Shown here: in pieces, positions 1 through 8,329 of the stretch
Position numbering within the stretch: position 1 is the first letter of the stretch
How the letters are laid out: every line of letters begins with the position of its first letter
NCBI GenBank assembly: GCA_002373615.1
Contig: DFKU01000036.1
Location: forward strand, 1 to 10,746
DNA length: 10,746 bases
Direction of reading: 5' to 3'
From: Alphaproteobacteria bacterium UBA3637
GTDB lineage: Bacteria > Pseudomonadota > Alphaproteobacteria > CAAHEQ01 > UBA3637
Program-made: the position numbers and the translations under genes
Notes under the pieces: model-generated
Databases searched by the model: none
The model's input: the letters and a program-made list of their open reading frames with translations, nothing else
Told to the model about the DNA's origin: nothing

Positions 1-1347
1 TTGCATGCAGTGGGCCTATCCCTTCCCGGCAAACACATTACGGTCAATTTGGCCCCCGCAGATGTGGTGAAAGAAGGCACGCATTATGACTTACCTATCG
101 CCATGGCTTTGTTGGGGGCAATGGAAATTTTTCCGGCGGACAGATTGTTAAATTCGTTGATGATGGGGGAATTGGGCTTGGATGGCAGTATTCGTCCTGT
201 ATCGGGAATTTTGCCAGCCAGTATGGCTTCCGTAGGCTATGAAATGAGCTTTGTGTGTCCTGAAGCGCAAACGGGGGAGGCCCTATGGTCAGGCACAAGG
301 GATTTAGTTCCGGCGCAAAATTTATTGCAACTGATTCAACATTTTAAGGGCACGTCCGTCATTGCTTGCCCCACTGAAACACCCCCCATTACTCAAAGTC
401 CTTATACTTTGGATATGGCGGATGTCAAGGGGCACGAAAGTGCCAAACGGGCTTTGGAAATTGCGGCTGTTGGGGGCCATAACTTATTGATGGTGGGGCC
501 TCCGGGCTCAGGGAAATCCATGCTCGCTTCACGCCTTCCGTCTATTTTGCCGGAACTTTCTGTGGAAGAAATGTTGGAGGTCAGTAAAATTCATTCGGTG
601 GCAGGCCTTTTAAAAGATGGGCAACTGATTACCCAAAGACCCTATCGTGCCCCGCACCATTCTGCCTCAACACCCGCAATGGTGGGTGGGGGACTCCGCG
701 CCAAACCGGGGGAAATTTCTTTGGCACACAGAGGCGTTCTCTTTTTGGATGAACTCCCTGAATTTTCACGCCAAACATTGGAAGCGCTTCGTCAACCCCT
801 TGAAACCGGCATTGTATCCGTGGCCAGGGCAAATTCACATGTATCCTATCCTGCGCGTTTTCAACTGATTGCCGCCATGAATCCATGTCGGTGTGGATAC
901 TTAGGCGTTCCTGGGCGGAGCTGTTCCCGTGCACCCAAATGTGCCGAAGAATATCAAGCCAAAATTTCAGGTCCTATGTTGGACCGTATTGATTTACAAA
1001 TTGAAGTGCCCCTTTTGTCTCCATGGACTTTGGGGAGTTTGGGCCCCGCCGAAAGTTCTGCCAGTATTTTAAAACGCGTTAAATGTGCACGGGACTTTCA
1101 AGCGCAGCGCCAGAAAAAACTGAATGCTGAGATTGATGGTACGGAATTAGAACAGATTGCCAATTTAAGTGAGGAGGCCCGAAAGCACTTGATTCAATCG
1201 GCCGAAAAAAGTCAGCTGTCCGGACGGGGATTTCATCGCATGATTCGCGTGGCCAGGACCATTGCTGATATGGCTTATTCTGATCAAATTTTGCCCGAAC
1301 ACATCACGGAAGCTTTTGCCTTTCGACGCCCTGAAAGGAAGGGATAA
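1..1347 (+). CDS. comM: ComM/YifB-type Mg-chelatase-like AAA+ ATPase, 5' end outside the window
   Basis: This is the 3' part of a ComM (YifB) gene. The family is a cytoplasmic AAA+ helicase with an N-terminal LonC/ChlI domain; ComM promotes branch migration of incoming DNA during natural transformation in gamma-proteobacteria, while its role in Alphaproteobacteria is less certain. The frame is open from base 1, and the first residues align by memory to about residue 47 of the usual ~500-aa protein, so the TTG at base 1 is not the start. In the 448 visible residues: end of the LonC-like domain (about 1-110, with VNLAPAD and YDLPIAMALL), Walker A GPPGSGKS (166-173), Walker B LFLDE (247-251), a Cys-rich NPCRCGY stretch (295-301) and the C-terminal Mg-chelatase lid (about 385-445). 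Nothing is missing on the 3' side. The stop TAA overlaps the next ATG by one base, so the two genes are probably translationally coupled. Confidence 0.93.
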   Translation: MHAVGLSLPGKHITVNLAPADVVKEGTHYDLPIAMALLGAMEIFPADRLLNSLMMGELGLDGSIRPVSGILPASMASVGYEMSFVCPEAQTGEALWSGTRDLVPAQNLLQLIQHFKGTSVIACPTETPPITQSPYTLDMADVKGHESAKRALEIAAVGGHNLLMVGPPGSGKSMLASRLPSILPELSVEEMLEVSKIHSVAGLLKDGQLITQRPYRAPHHSASTPAMVGGGLRAKPGEISLAHRGVLFLDELPEFSRQTLEALRQPLETGIVSVARANSHVSYPARFQLIAAMNPCRCGYLGVPGRSCSRAPKCAEEYQAKISGPMLDRIDLQIEVPLLSPWTLGSLGPAESSASILKRVKCARDFQAQRQKKLNAEIDGTELEQIANLSEEARKHLIQSAEKSQLSGRGFHRMIRVARTIADMAYSDQILPEHITEAFAFRRPERKG

Positions 1348-2390
1348 TGGACTTAATGGAAATCTTATTATCCCCAATCTGTGGTACCATTGGTTTGGGA
1401 ATTGCCGTTTTGTATCATATACTGCGTACAAAGCAGTTAAGGCGCAACTTATCCATTCAATATGATATGCTGCAAAATGGTCCAACAGGTTTGGTCTTTG
1501 TCCAAAACGATCGGCTCTTAGTCAATAAAACTTTTTGTTTAATGCTGGGAATAAAGCGAATGAGTCGGTGGGATAAATTTTTGGATTTATTTTCAAATGA
1601 AACACAGATTCTTTTGATGGATAAATGTCGTCAACTAAAAAAACAAAAGATTCCTTTTGTTGAAACGATATACCATCAAAAAAGAATTTTTATAGTGCAA
1701 GGGCAAGCCGGTCCTAAAAATACCTTTACACTCTGGTGGATGGATGTCAGTCAATCCAGAAAGAAAGTTGCCAAGGAAAAGCAAAAAAACAAAATTTTAA
1801 CCAACCAAAAAAAGTTATTGGAAAAAGCATGGGAAACACTGCCTTTTCCTGCCTTTATTCGTCAAGGAGAAAAATCATTATTTGCCAACCAAGCTGTTGG
1901 AAATGATGCCAAAACATTAAACGCCTTACATTGGGTGAGCTTGCCTTTTAAAATGGATGAATTGGCTTATACTTTGACTTATGGCCAAGAAACCCACACA
2001 GAGGAAGAATTGCAATCCTTAGTCAGAGAGGTCACAAATGCGCACCAAAGATTATGCCAAGAATTACCTTGTTCGGTTTGTTTGTTCAATTCATCCGGGC
2101 AACTTATTACTTGTTCAAAACCTTTTGCAAAATTATGGCAATTGGATGAAAAATGGATTAAAAGAAAACCAAATTATGAAGATTTTTTGGATGTTGTTCA
2201 AGAAAAGGGGCTGATGAATCGGGTGATGGATTTTGCGCAATATAAAAAGCAACAAAGGGGGCAATTTGCCAGTCTTTCTGAAACGCAAGAAATATTCCTG
2301 TATTTACCCAATGGTAAAATTATCCATCGCTTGATGATTCCCTTTGCTTCAGGCAGTGTGATTTTATTGGATGAAGATAAGTCCACTTAA
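1347..2390 (+). CDS. Membrane-anchored protein with PAS-like segments, no kinase domain
   Basis: A 347-aa protein of uncertain function. What is visible: one N-terminal hydrophobic segment (about residues 5-26), then three stretches resembling PAS modules (about 37-134, 158-200 and 233-343), linked by a Lys-rich helix (138-160) and a second likely helical stretch (215-238). The third stretch (P-C-S-V-C-L-F-N-S-S-G-Q, K-P-F-A-K-L-W, L-P-N-G-K) has the style of the PAS region of alphaproteobacterial DivL-like histidine kinases as I remember them. In those proteins a kinase domain follows; here the protein stops at that point with no H-box or ATP-binding domain. The start ATG overlaps the comM stop and is preceded by AAGGAAGGG. 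Base composition is visibly more AT-rich than comM. The stop overlaps that of convergent virB4. It may be a sensor that works through a partner, or a shortened kinase. The PAS assignment is by eye; membrane anchoring is more secure. Confidence 0.6.
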   Translation: MDLMEILLSPICGTIGLGIAVLYHILRTKQLRRNLSIQYDMLQNGPTGLVFVQNDRLLVNKTFCLMLGIKRMSRWDKFLDLFSNETQILLMDKCRQLKKQKIPFVETIYHQKRIFIVQGQAGPKNTFTLWWMDVSQSRKKVAKEKQKNKILTNQKKLLEKAWETLPFPAFIRQGEKSLFANQAVGNDAKTLNALHWVSLPFKMDELAYTLTYGQETHTEEELQSLVREVTNAHQRLCQELPCSVCLFNSSGQLITCSKPFAKLWQLDEKWIKRKPNYEDFLDVVQEKGLMNRVMDFAQYKKQQRGQFASLSETQEIFLYLPNGKIIHRLMIPFASGSVILLDEDKST

Positions 2391-4825
2391 GCGCGCTTTA
2401 AATATTCTTGTACCAACTGGTCTGTATCAGAAATTTCCCGAGAGAGCTTTTCTGTCAACAAAACATTTTTGTTCCCTGAGGAATAGATTTTAAGGTAGGG
2501 ACCAAGACCTGACAAATCCACATCCAAAATAACAGATTCATGAATAGCGGGGCGGGAAACCAAGATAGCATATTTCCTGTCCACCCATTCTTTTCCCAAA
2601 ACGAAATTCATTTCCCTGGGCGTTAAATTCCATGTGGCATAATCGGATTCATTCGCTTGAGGATTACGGAAAAATACCACTGTTTGGCATTGACCGCGAA
2701 TCACATCGCCCAGTCCGTTTTCATCCAAGAATTTGGGTTGCTGAAACGCACACAAAAAGGCTTGACGTTTTTTACGTCCTTCACGCAATCCCACAATAAA
2801 GCTTTCACGGAACATGGGGTGTTCCAACATGGGGGCCGTTTCATCAATCATAATCATTGTTGGCGTTCCTTTGGCAGTCGCCAAGGTATGAATGCGATGC
2901 ATGACATAGCTGATGACCGCCGGTGCCAAAGTGGCATCTTGGAAGATGGTGGTAAAATCAAAGCCCATATAACGTGAATCCAAATCCAAGTTATCAGTGG
3001 GGGAGTTAAAGATCCGGCCATATTGGTCTGTATCAATCCAGCGATTCAGCTCACGACGCATATAACTGTTGGGCGCAAAGCAGGATTTATACAAATTTTT
3101 CAAAAGACGCTGATCTTGGGGTAAGTATTCAAAAGCGGTGGTAACTGCGCGTGCTATTTCGGCCTCTGAAACAGCATCTTTTCCCCCTGTAATATCGCGT
3201 ACCCAAGAACGCAAGAAAGCACGATTATCGGGCGTATCTGGAATGGCAAACGGGTTCAAAGAAACAGAATCTTCACCCCCATCAAATTTAACATAAGGGG
3301 CCCCTTGTAAAGTCGCAAATACCTTGGCTCCGTTATTACGATCAAAAAAGTACACATTCAAATCAGGAATACGCAAGGCTTGGCCTGCCATAAAGCTGAA
3401 GAAAGTCGTTTTACCTTGACCCGTTGGCCCAATTAAAGCAGTATGCGCCACCGCATATTGTTCTTCTGTCACATGAAATTGGAAAGCATAGGGTGTCCCA
3501 GTAATGGTGCGAAACCAGCTGAGTGGAACAGGTCCCCAATCAGACTTTGTTCGCCCTTCGGGGGCTTTATCAATCAATCCAGCACATGCCACCACACGGG
3601 ATAAATAAAGATAAGTTCTGGGGTACACATCATAGGTGGGGAATTGGCTAAAAAACACTGCTTGCGCTGCCCACCCGTCCCGAACAGGTGTCACACTATA
3701 CAATCGGCACAGGCGTTCTACTTCTTCTACCCCAAATTTAATTTCTTCTTCCGTATCCCCAAAGACAATTATGCTTTGTGCATATTCATTTAAGGTTTGT
3801 GAGTTGGCATCACTGGCATCCAATTCTTCCAATGCCACCCCATATTGTTGCATCACAGATTGTGAAAAGGTAGTCAAATATGCCATTCTTCTTTGCTGCA
3901 TCAAAAGGGCTGAAGCTTTAACCATGGGAACGGGCTTTACATTATGGAGCAAGGTTAGTTCCACATCCAAACTTAAAAAATCAGCAATCATTTGTTCATC
4001 CATAAAATCCCCCGGACGGCGAATCCCCATGGTCACAGCATACTTTACCCGATCCCCATTGAAGTATTTAATAATTCCATCATCCCGCGTAAAGTGGACA
4101 TAGTCTGCTGTTAATAAATCATTTAAATATTCCCCTTTTTCGGCATGAACCATAGGCTCAGGTCGTGACAAGGGAGAACACATCCTGGCAAATACCCAAA
4201 ATGGACTTTTATCACGATTATTCAGATTGTTTGTTTCACTGAGGAGTTGAGGTTCATACATATCCAAGATGCTGGTTAAGGCAGAACTTGCCTGATCTAA
4301 ATCCTTCATCGCTTCTTTACGATCATTGACAGAGATAATAATGTAGTGCCTGTTTTTAAAAATACGATGCAAACTTTCCATCCATTTTTCAGAAACGGCT
4401 TTTAACAATTTATTATCCGAAAAGGCTTCTTCTTCATGAAGTTCCACCTTTTCGCGGATGGTAATAATGCGTGAAACTATTTCTAATTCAGCCATAGAAT
4501 CAATCCAGCGTTTTCTGGCTTCCATCAGGGTAATTCTGTCTTCCGGTAATAATAAGGTTGTATCGGCACCCTTTACTTCGTAGACTCTGGCTAACCCACC
4601 AGTATGCAGGTGGATAGTGGCTCCATCATCATCCAAACTTTCAAATGGTAAAAAGTTAGCTAAACGTGTTTCCTTTGGCTTTGGTAAAACCCATTCGCCC
4701 ACTTTTGTAATAAATACAAATGTCAACAGTATTGCCGATAAAATACCGATAATTGCCAGAATGGTTGGTGTTGAACTGGCTGTTGTTAAAATAAAGTCTA
4801 CAATACTGGCATTTGTACTTAACAT
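2387..4825 (-). CDS. virB4: VirB4/TrbE-family type IV secretion ATPase
   Basis: An 812-aa VirB4 (CagE/TrbE) ATPase, the energising component at the cytoplasmic base of type IV secretion systems; the length is normal for the family. Visible features: one hydrophobic segment near the N-terminus (about 19-41), the VirB4 N-terminal domain (about 55-420), Walker A GPTGQGKT (466-473), Walker B with I-M-I-D-E-T (acidic pair D661-E662), and a downstream Q-Q-P motif (695-697) followed by F-F-R-N-P-Q-A-N-E (718-726) typical of the C-terminal ATPase domain. No key residue appears missing. The ATG at 4825 is preceded by AGGAAG, which overlaps the virB3 stop; virB3 ends 9 nt upstream, the classical virB3-virB4 order. 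No virB5, virB6 or virB8 follows: the gene ends directly against a convergent gene. Either the system is scattered over the chromosome, as in the rvh system of Rickettsiales, or this pair is a remnant. The intact frame and motifs favour function. Confidence 0.93.
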   Translation of the reverse strand: MLSTNASIVDFILTTASSTPTILAIIGILSAILLTFVFITKVGEWVLPKPKETRLANFLPFESLDDDGATIHLHTGGLARVYEVKGADTTLLLPEDRITLMEARKRWIDSMAELEIVSRIITIREKVELHEEEAFSDNKLLKAVSEKWMESLHRIFKNRHYIIISVNDRKEAMKDLDQASSALTSILDMYEPQLLSETNNLNNRDKSPFWVFARMCSPLSRPEPMVHAEKGEYLNDLLTADYVHFTRDDGIIKYFNGDRVKYAVTMGIRRPGDFMDEQMIADFLSLDVELTLLHNVKPVPMVKASALLMQQRRMAYLTTFSQSVMQQYGVALEELDASDANSQTLNEYAQSIIVFGDTEEEIKFGVEEVERLCRLYSVTPVRDGWAAQAVFFSQFPTYDVYPRTYLYLSRVVACAGLIDKAPEGRTKSDWGPVPLSWFRTITGTPYAFQFHVTEEQYAVAHTALIGPTGQGKTTFFSFMAGQALRIPDLNVYFFDRNNGAKVFATLQGAPYVKFDGGEDSVSLNPFAIPDTPDNRAFLRSWVRDITGGKDAVSEAEIARAVTTAFEYLPQDQRLLKNLYKSCFAPNSYMRRELNRWIDTDQYGRIFNSPTDNLDLDSRYMGFDFTTIFQDATLAPAVISYVMHRIHTLATAKGTPTMIMIDETAPMLEHPMFRESFIVGLREGRKKRQAFLCAFQQPKFLDENGLGDVIRGQCQTVVFFRNPQANESDYATWNLTPREMNFVLGKEWVDRKYAILVSRPAIHESVILDVDLSGLGPYLKIYSSGNKNVLLTEKLSREISDTDQLVQEYLKRA

Positions 4826-4834
4826 TGTTTCTTC

Positions 4835-5128
4835 CTATGGTGCGAATTTATTTCCCCGTGAACGATATATGTTTTTAGTTGTTGCAGGACCGTTTTGTCC
4901 CCAAGCTAACATCATGTGGGACAAATGCGGTTCTCGTGCGCCATAAATAACAATAACAACATGAACAGCTAAAATCGTCCAAATAGCCCAAATGGGATTT
5001 CCCTGAAACAAAGCAATCCAAATAAAAATAATGGGAACTTGTGTGGCAAAATTCACGATAGCAGGAACCATCGGCGCCCAAAAGACGCGTGGTGGCATGG
5101 CTACAGCTTTTAAAATTGGTTCTCTCAT
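4835..5128 (-). CDS. virB3: VirB3-like inner-membrane protein of type IV secretion
   Basis: A 97-aa protein assigned to VirB3/TrbD from size, position directly before virB4, and topology: a short basic/aromatic N-terminus, two hydrophobic segments (about 16-40 and 46-63), then the R-E-P-H-L motif (65-69) that commonly follows the second membrane segment in this family. VirB3 is an inner-membrane partner of VirB4 in the secretion channel. The ATG at 5128 has a GGGGGA stretch just upstream and an AGAGGA about 12 nt upstream. An overlapping open frame on the same strand (start 5138) is rejected because its translation lacks the two clean membrane segments. The gene lies 71 nt behind tkt, so it could be read through from tkt or have its own promoter; I found no convincing sigma-70 site in the gap. 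Confidence 0.88.
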   Translation of the reverse strand: MREPILKAVAMPPRVFWAPMVPAIVNFATQVPIIFIWIALFQGNPIWAIWTILAVHVVIVIYGAREPHLSHMMLAWGQNGPATTKNIYRSRGNKFAP

Positions 5129-5199
5129 AATCCCCCAATCCTCTTCTTTAGGGTTAGTTTAACCTAAATAAACAGAAAAAGAAAGCAAAAAATGAAATT
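5129..5199 (-). promoter_or_regulatory. tkt-virB3 gap with a CtrA-like half-site pair
   Basis: This 71-nt gap is very AT-rich. On the minus strand 5162-5148 reads TTAA-N7-CTAA, seven of eight bases of the alphaproteobacterial CtrA consensus TTAA-N7-TTAA, centred about 27 nt before the virB3 ATG. The same place has an imperfect inverted repeat (TAGGGTTA / TAACCTA, one bulged base). A single near-match in AT-rich sequence is weak evidence. No clear -35/-10 pair and no strong terminator for tkt is visible. Confidence 0.2.
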
Positions 5200-7080
5200 T
5201 TATTTCTTTTTTGTTTTTTGCCACATCTGAATCCATTTTAAGATATTCGGTACTGTGAAACCAAAATGTCGGATTAATTTATTGCCAGGAGCACTGGCAC
5301 CAAAGGAATCAATCCCAATCACAAGCCCATCATTTCCAACCCACTTTTGCCAGCCAAATGAAGCACCCATTTCAATGGCAAGGCGGGGTGCCATTCCCAA
5401 AACTTGTTCCTGATAGCTTTTGGGTTGCTCAGAAAAGAGTTCCCAACATGGCATAGATACCACGGCACAATTTGGTATTTTTTCTGCTATCTGCAAGGCC
5501 AGCGTCACCTCAGATCCTGTTGCTAATAAAGTCAATTTTCGTTTTCCTTTGGCTTCCCTTATAACGTATGCTCCCTTGGCTGTTAAATTTTCTTTAATTT
5601 CATTACGAATCGTGGGTAAGTTTTGACGCGATAAAACAATGATGCTCGGCCCTTTAATTTTCTGAAAAGCAAGCATATAACTTTCGGCTGTTTCAATACT
5701 ATCAGCCGGTCTAAAGACAGTTACATTCGGCATCGCCCTGAAAGAAGCCAAATGTTCAATGGGTTGATGGGTGGGGCCATCTTCCCCTGTGGCTACGGAA
5801 TCGTGCGTAAAGATGAAAACTTCATGAAGCTTCATCAAAGCGGCCAACCTGACAGAAGGACGCAAATAATCTGAAAAAACAAAAAAAGTACTGGCATAAG
5901 GGACAAAGCCACCATAGGCTGCTATCCCGTTGGTAATGGCTGCCATCGCATGTTCGCGAACACCGTAATTGATGTAGTTTCCTTGATAAGTGGGGGACAT
6001 TATTTCTTTGGATTCGGTTGTCTTTGTTAAATTGGACGCCCCCAAATCCGCGGATCCTCCAATAATTTCTGGACATTGTTTTAAAACAGATTCCAAAACT
6101 TGTTGTCCCGCTTTACGGGTGGCTATTTCAGGCTTTTCAATTACCCACTTAGACATTAAATTTTTAAGTGAAAAAGCGACTTTCAAAGGTTGTTTTTTAT
6201 TTTCAACCGAGGTCGTTCTGCGCCCCGCTTGACGCCAATCGGATAAAATATCTTCGGGCACTTCAAAAGCAGGATAAGACCAATTCAAATTTTTTCTTAA
6301 ACCTTGCAATTCTTCAGTTCCCAATGGCGCCCCATGGCTGGCTGATTTGCCTGCTTTTGTGGGGGCACCAAATCCAATGGTTGTTTTGCAATCAATTAAA
6401 ACTGGCTTATCCGAATTTTGGGCTTCTGCGAGAACTTTTTCAATTTCGCCAAAGTCATGTCCATTACAAGATAAAACTTGCCAGCCATCTGCTTCAAAAC
6501 GCATTTTCATGTTGGTGGCTGAACTGATATTCGTCTTCCCATCAATTGTAATTTCATTATCATCCCACAACACAATCAAGTTGTTGAGTTTCCAAAGCCC
6601 CGCCAAGGCAATCGCTTCCTGGGCAACCCCTTCCATCAAACACCCATCGCCCACAGAGCAATAAATTTTATGGTTACGCTTTTGAATTTTAGCCGATAAA
6701 GCCATTCCCACAGAGCTGGCTATTCCTTGCCCTAAAGGACCCGCCGAAAAATCAACCCCTGGAGTTACACCTAACTCCGGATGTCCCGGGGTAATGCTCC
6801 CCAGTTGGCGAAATTTTTTCAGCTGTTCCAAAGTCATTTTTGGAAAACCTAGCAAATAAAAAATACTGTACAGCAAAGACGAACCATGTCCGTTTGAAAA
6901 AACGAATCTATCCCGATTTTCCCAAGTGGTGTTTTGAATATCAAAGTGCATGAATTTTGTCCATAAAACAGTCATAATATCCGCCATCCCCAAGGCAACC
7001 CCCGGGTGTCCGGATTTTGCCTGTTCGATCATTTCCACGGACAGCATACGTGCGGCATTTGCCATTTTTTGTAAATCCAT
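5200..7080 (-). CDS. tkt: Transketolase
   Basis: Transketolase transfers two-carbon units between sugar phosphates in the non-oxidative pentose phosphate pathway, using thiamine diphosphate and a divalent metal. At 626 aa it is slightly shorter than the usual 650-670; the missing residues are mainly the loop before the cofactor motif (about 130-142). Expected active-site residues are present: H25 (SGHPG), H65 (NGHGS), H100 (PGHPE), thiamine-diphosphate motif GDGCLMEG (144-151) ending with D-D-N (173-175), H249 (SHGAP), E376 in the pyrimidine domain (V-R-E-H) and H438 (GPTHQP). The order N-terminal PP domain, Pyr domain, C-terminal domain is complete, so I judge the enzyme active. The ATG immediately follows the rsmD stop TAA with no gap, and GGGGGAA just before it is the ribosome binding site. 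The product ends in a Lys-rich tail. It is probably co-transcribed with rluB and rsmD, an unusual companion for rRNA-modification genes. Confidence 0.97.
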   Translation of the reverse strand: MDLQKMANAARMLSVEMIEQAKSGHPGVALGMADIMTVLWTKFMHFDIQNTTWENRDRFVFSNGHGSSLLYSIFYLLGFPKMTLEQLKKFRQLGSITPGHPELGVTPGVDFSAGPLGQGIASSVGMALSAKIQKRNHKIYCSVGDGCLMEGVAQEAIALAGLWKLNNLIVLWDDNEITIDGKTNISSATNMKMRFEADGWQVLSCNGHDFGEIEKVLAEAQNSDKPVLIDCKTTIGFGAPTKAGKSASHGAPLGTEELQGLRKNLNWSYPAFEVPEDILSDWRQAGRRTTSVENKKQPLKVAFSLKNLMSKWVIEKPEIATRKAGQQVLESVLKQCPEIIGGSADLGASNLTKTTESKEIMSPTYQGNYINYGVREHAMAAITNGIAAYGGFVPYASTFFVFSDYLRPSVRLAALMKLHEVFIFTHDSVATGEDGPTHQPIEHLASFRAMPNVTVFRPADSIETAESYMLAFQKIKGPSIIVLSRQNLPTIRNEIKENLTAKGAYVIREAKGKRKLTLLATGSEVTLALQIAEKIPNCAVVSMPCWELFSEQPKSYQEQVLGMAPRLAIEMGASFGWQKWVGNDGLVIGIDSFGASAPGNKLIRHFGFTVPNILKWIQMWQKTKKK

Positions 7081-7623
7081 TTATTCCCCCTTTTTTAAAA
7101 AATAAAAAGTATTGCGTCCGGCTGAACGCTTCTCTAATAAAACAAAGTCAACTGGAATTTCCACTTTATTTATTTTATCTTCCTCAATAATAATTAAAGT
7201 GTTTTCATCAATCCAGCCTTGTACCAAAAACTTTGGAAGAGCCTGTTCCCAAAGCCCCCTCCCATAGGGTGGATCCATAAATAAAATATCCATTGATTGA
7301 GTGGCCACTGGGGGCGTTAAAGCATCCCCATATAATTCAAATGAAATCCCTTTTCCGTTTTGACGGATTGTTTTTTGGGCGCTTGGATTGTTTTCAAATA
7401 AAAAGATAGCTTTTGCGCCCCGTGAAGCGGCCTCTAATCCCACTGCACCCGAGCCCGCAAAAACATCAGTAAATCTGATTTCCTCCCATCTTTTTCCTAA
7501 TTTTGTAAGGCGAGAATTTAAGATATCAAACAACATTTCTTTGGCGCGGTTCGCGGTGGGGCGTGTTCCTTTCGGGGGCGCAGTTAAAGTCCTTCCTTTG
7601 AATTTTCCTGAAATTATACGCAT
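7081..7623 (-). CDS. rsmD: 16S rRNA (guanine966-N2)-methyltransferase RsmD
   Basis: RsmD methylates G966 of 16S rRNA using S-adenosylmethionine. The 180-aa product has normal family length and the characteristic start M-R-I-I-S-G-K-F-K-G-R with R-P-T-A-N-R-A-K-E (21-29), the SAM-binding loop DVFAGSGAVGLEA (53-65) and the catalytic DPPY (117-120). The ATG at 7623 lies inside the end of rluB (10-nt overlap), and a near-perfect AAGGAGGT sits just upstream within rluB, so the start is well supported and rsmD translation does not depend solely on coupling. The stop abuts the tkt ATG. The rluB-rsmD pairing is, from memory, common in Alphaproteobacteria. Confidence 0.95.
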   Translation of the reverse strand: MRIISGKFKGRTLTAPPKGTRPTANRAKEMLFDILNSRLTKLGKRWEEIRFTDVFAGSGAVGLEAASRGAKAIFLFENNPSAQKTIRQNGKGISFELYGDALTPPVATQSMDILFMDPPYGRGLWEQALPKFLVQGWIDENTLIIIEEDKINKVEIPVDFVLLEKRSAGRNTFYFLKKGE

Positions 7624-8309
7624 TGAACCTCCTTGACTTTGCCTTTTGGTAAATCCCCCAATTCATAAGGCCCATAGGACAAGCGAATCAAGCGTGCGAC
7701 TTGAATGCCAAAGGAAGCCATCAGGCGCCGAATTTCACGATTTTTTCCTTCCTCTAAAGTCATGGTAAGCCATGAATTAGAGCCTGTTCCTTTTTCAATT
7801 TTGACTTCACAAGGGGCATAATGCACGCCCGCCACAGTACGCCCTTTGGCTAATTGTTCGGGCAAATCTGCTGGGATTTTTCCATGTACACGTACGCGGT
7901 AAGTACGCTTTAAGTGGGAACTGGGAAGCTCCATTTTTCGTGCCCATTCACCATCATTGGTGAGGAGTAATAACCCTTCGGAATTCAAATCTAAACGGCC
8001 CACAGAAATCACGCGCGGCATATCAGGGGGAAGTGCCCCAAACACTGTCGGTCGCCCTTCAGGGTCCCGCGCCGTTGTGACCAACCCAATGGGTTTATGA
8101 TAAAGCCAAACACGAGTAGCGGGCTTTTCAGAAATTTCTTTTCCATCTACTTTAATTATATCCTCATCCCCCACTAAACACGCGGGTGTTTCCAACACTT
8201 TCCCGTTCACAGAAACACGGCCTGCCAAAATCAAACGTTCGGCATCCCGACGGGAACACACCCCGGCGGCAGCTATTCTTTTTGCAATTCGTTCTTGCTT
8301 TTTCATCAT
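7614..8309 (-). CDS. rluB: 23S rRNA pseudouridine synthase, RluB/RsuA family
   Basis: A 231-aa RsuA/RluB/E/F-type enzyme that isomerises a uridine in rRNA to pseudouridine. An S4 RNA-binding domain occupies about residues 4-50 (R-I-A-K-R-I-A-A-A-G-V-C-S-R-R-D-A-E-R), and the catalytic domain follows from about 65, with the family motif GRLDLNSEGLLLLTNDG (104-120) in which D107 is the catalytic aspartate. The C-terminal E-E-G-K-N-R-E-I-R-R-L (187-197) and S-Y-G-P (212-215) motifs are also present. It lacks the long basic C-terminal extension of some RluB proteins, so RluE or RluF specificity cannot be excluded. Two consecutive ATG codons begin at 8309 and 8306; neither has a Shine-Dalgarno sequence, while a TATAAT lies 9 nt upstream, which suggests a leaderless or very short-leadered mRNA. 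Confidence 0.9.
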   Translation of the reverse strand: MMKKQERIAKRIAAAGVCSRRDAERLILAGRVSVNGKVLETPACLVGDEDIIKVDGKEISEKPATRVWLYHKPIGLVTTARDPEGRPTVFGALPPDMPRVISVGRLDLNSEGLLLLTNDGEWARKMELPSSHLKRTYRVRVHGKIPADLPEQLAKGRTVAGVHYAPCEVKIEKGTGSNSWLTMTLEEGKNREIRRLMASFGIQVARLIRLSYGPYELGDLPKGKVKEVQCV

Positions 8310-8324
8310 GACTTTTATATTATA
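8295..8324. promoter_or_regulatory. Overlapping divergent promoter candidates for tadA and rluB
   Basis: Only 20 bp (8310-8329) separate the two divergent start codons. On the plus strand TTGCTT (8295-8300), a 17-nt spacer and TATTAT (8318-8323) form a sigma-70-like promoter whose expected start point falls at about 8330, the A of the tadA ATG. On the minus strand TATAAT (8324-8319) is a perfect -10, but its -35 position is poor. The two -10 elements share bases 8319-8323, so polymerase could not occupy both at once. The -10 matches are direct observations; use as promoters is inferred. Confidence 0.4.
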
Positions 8325-8329
8325 AGGAA

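Noticed and set aside
3636..4103. A 155-codon plus-strand open frame opposite virB4
   Set aside because: It lies wholly antisense to a well-conserved VirB4 domain and its product has no recognisable features; it is a shadow frame.
4875..5138. An alternative 87-codon frame overlapping virB3 on the same strand
   Set aside because: It lacks the clean membrane segments and R-E-P-H-L motif of the VirB3 frame, and is rich in Cys and aromatic residues as expected of an out-of-frame reading.
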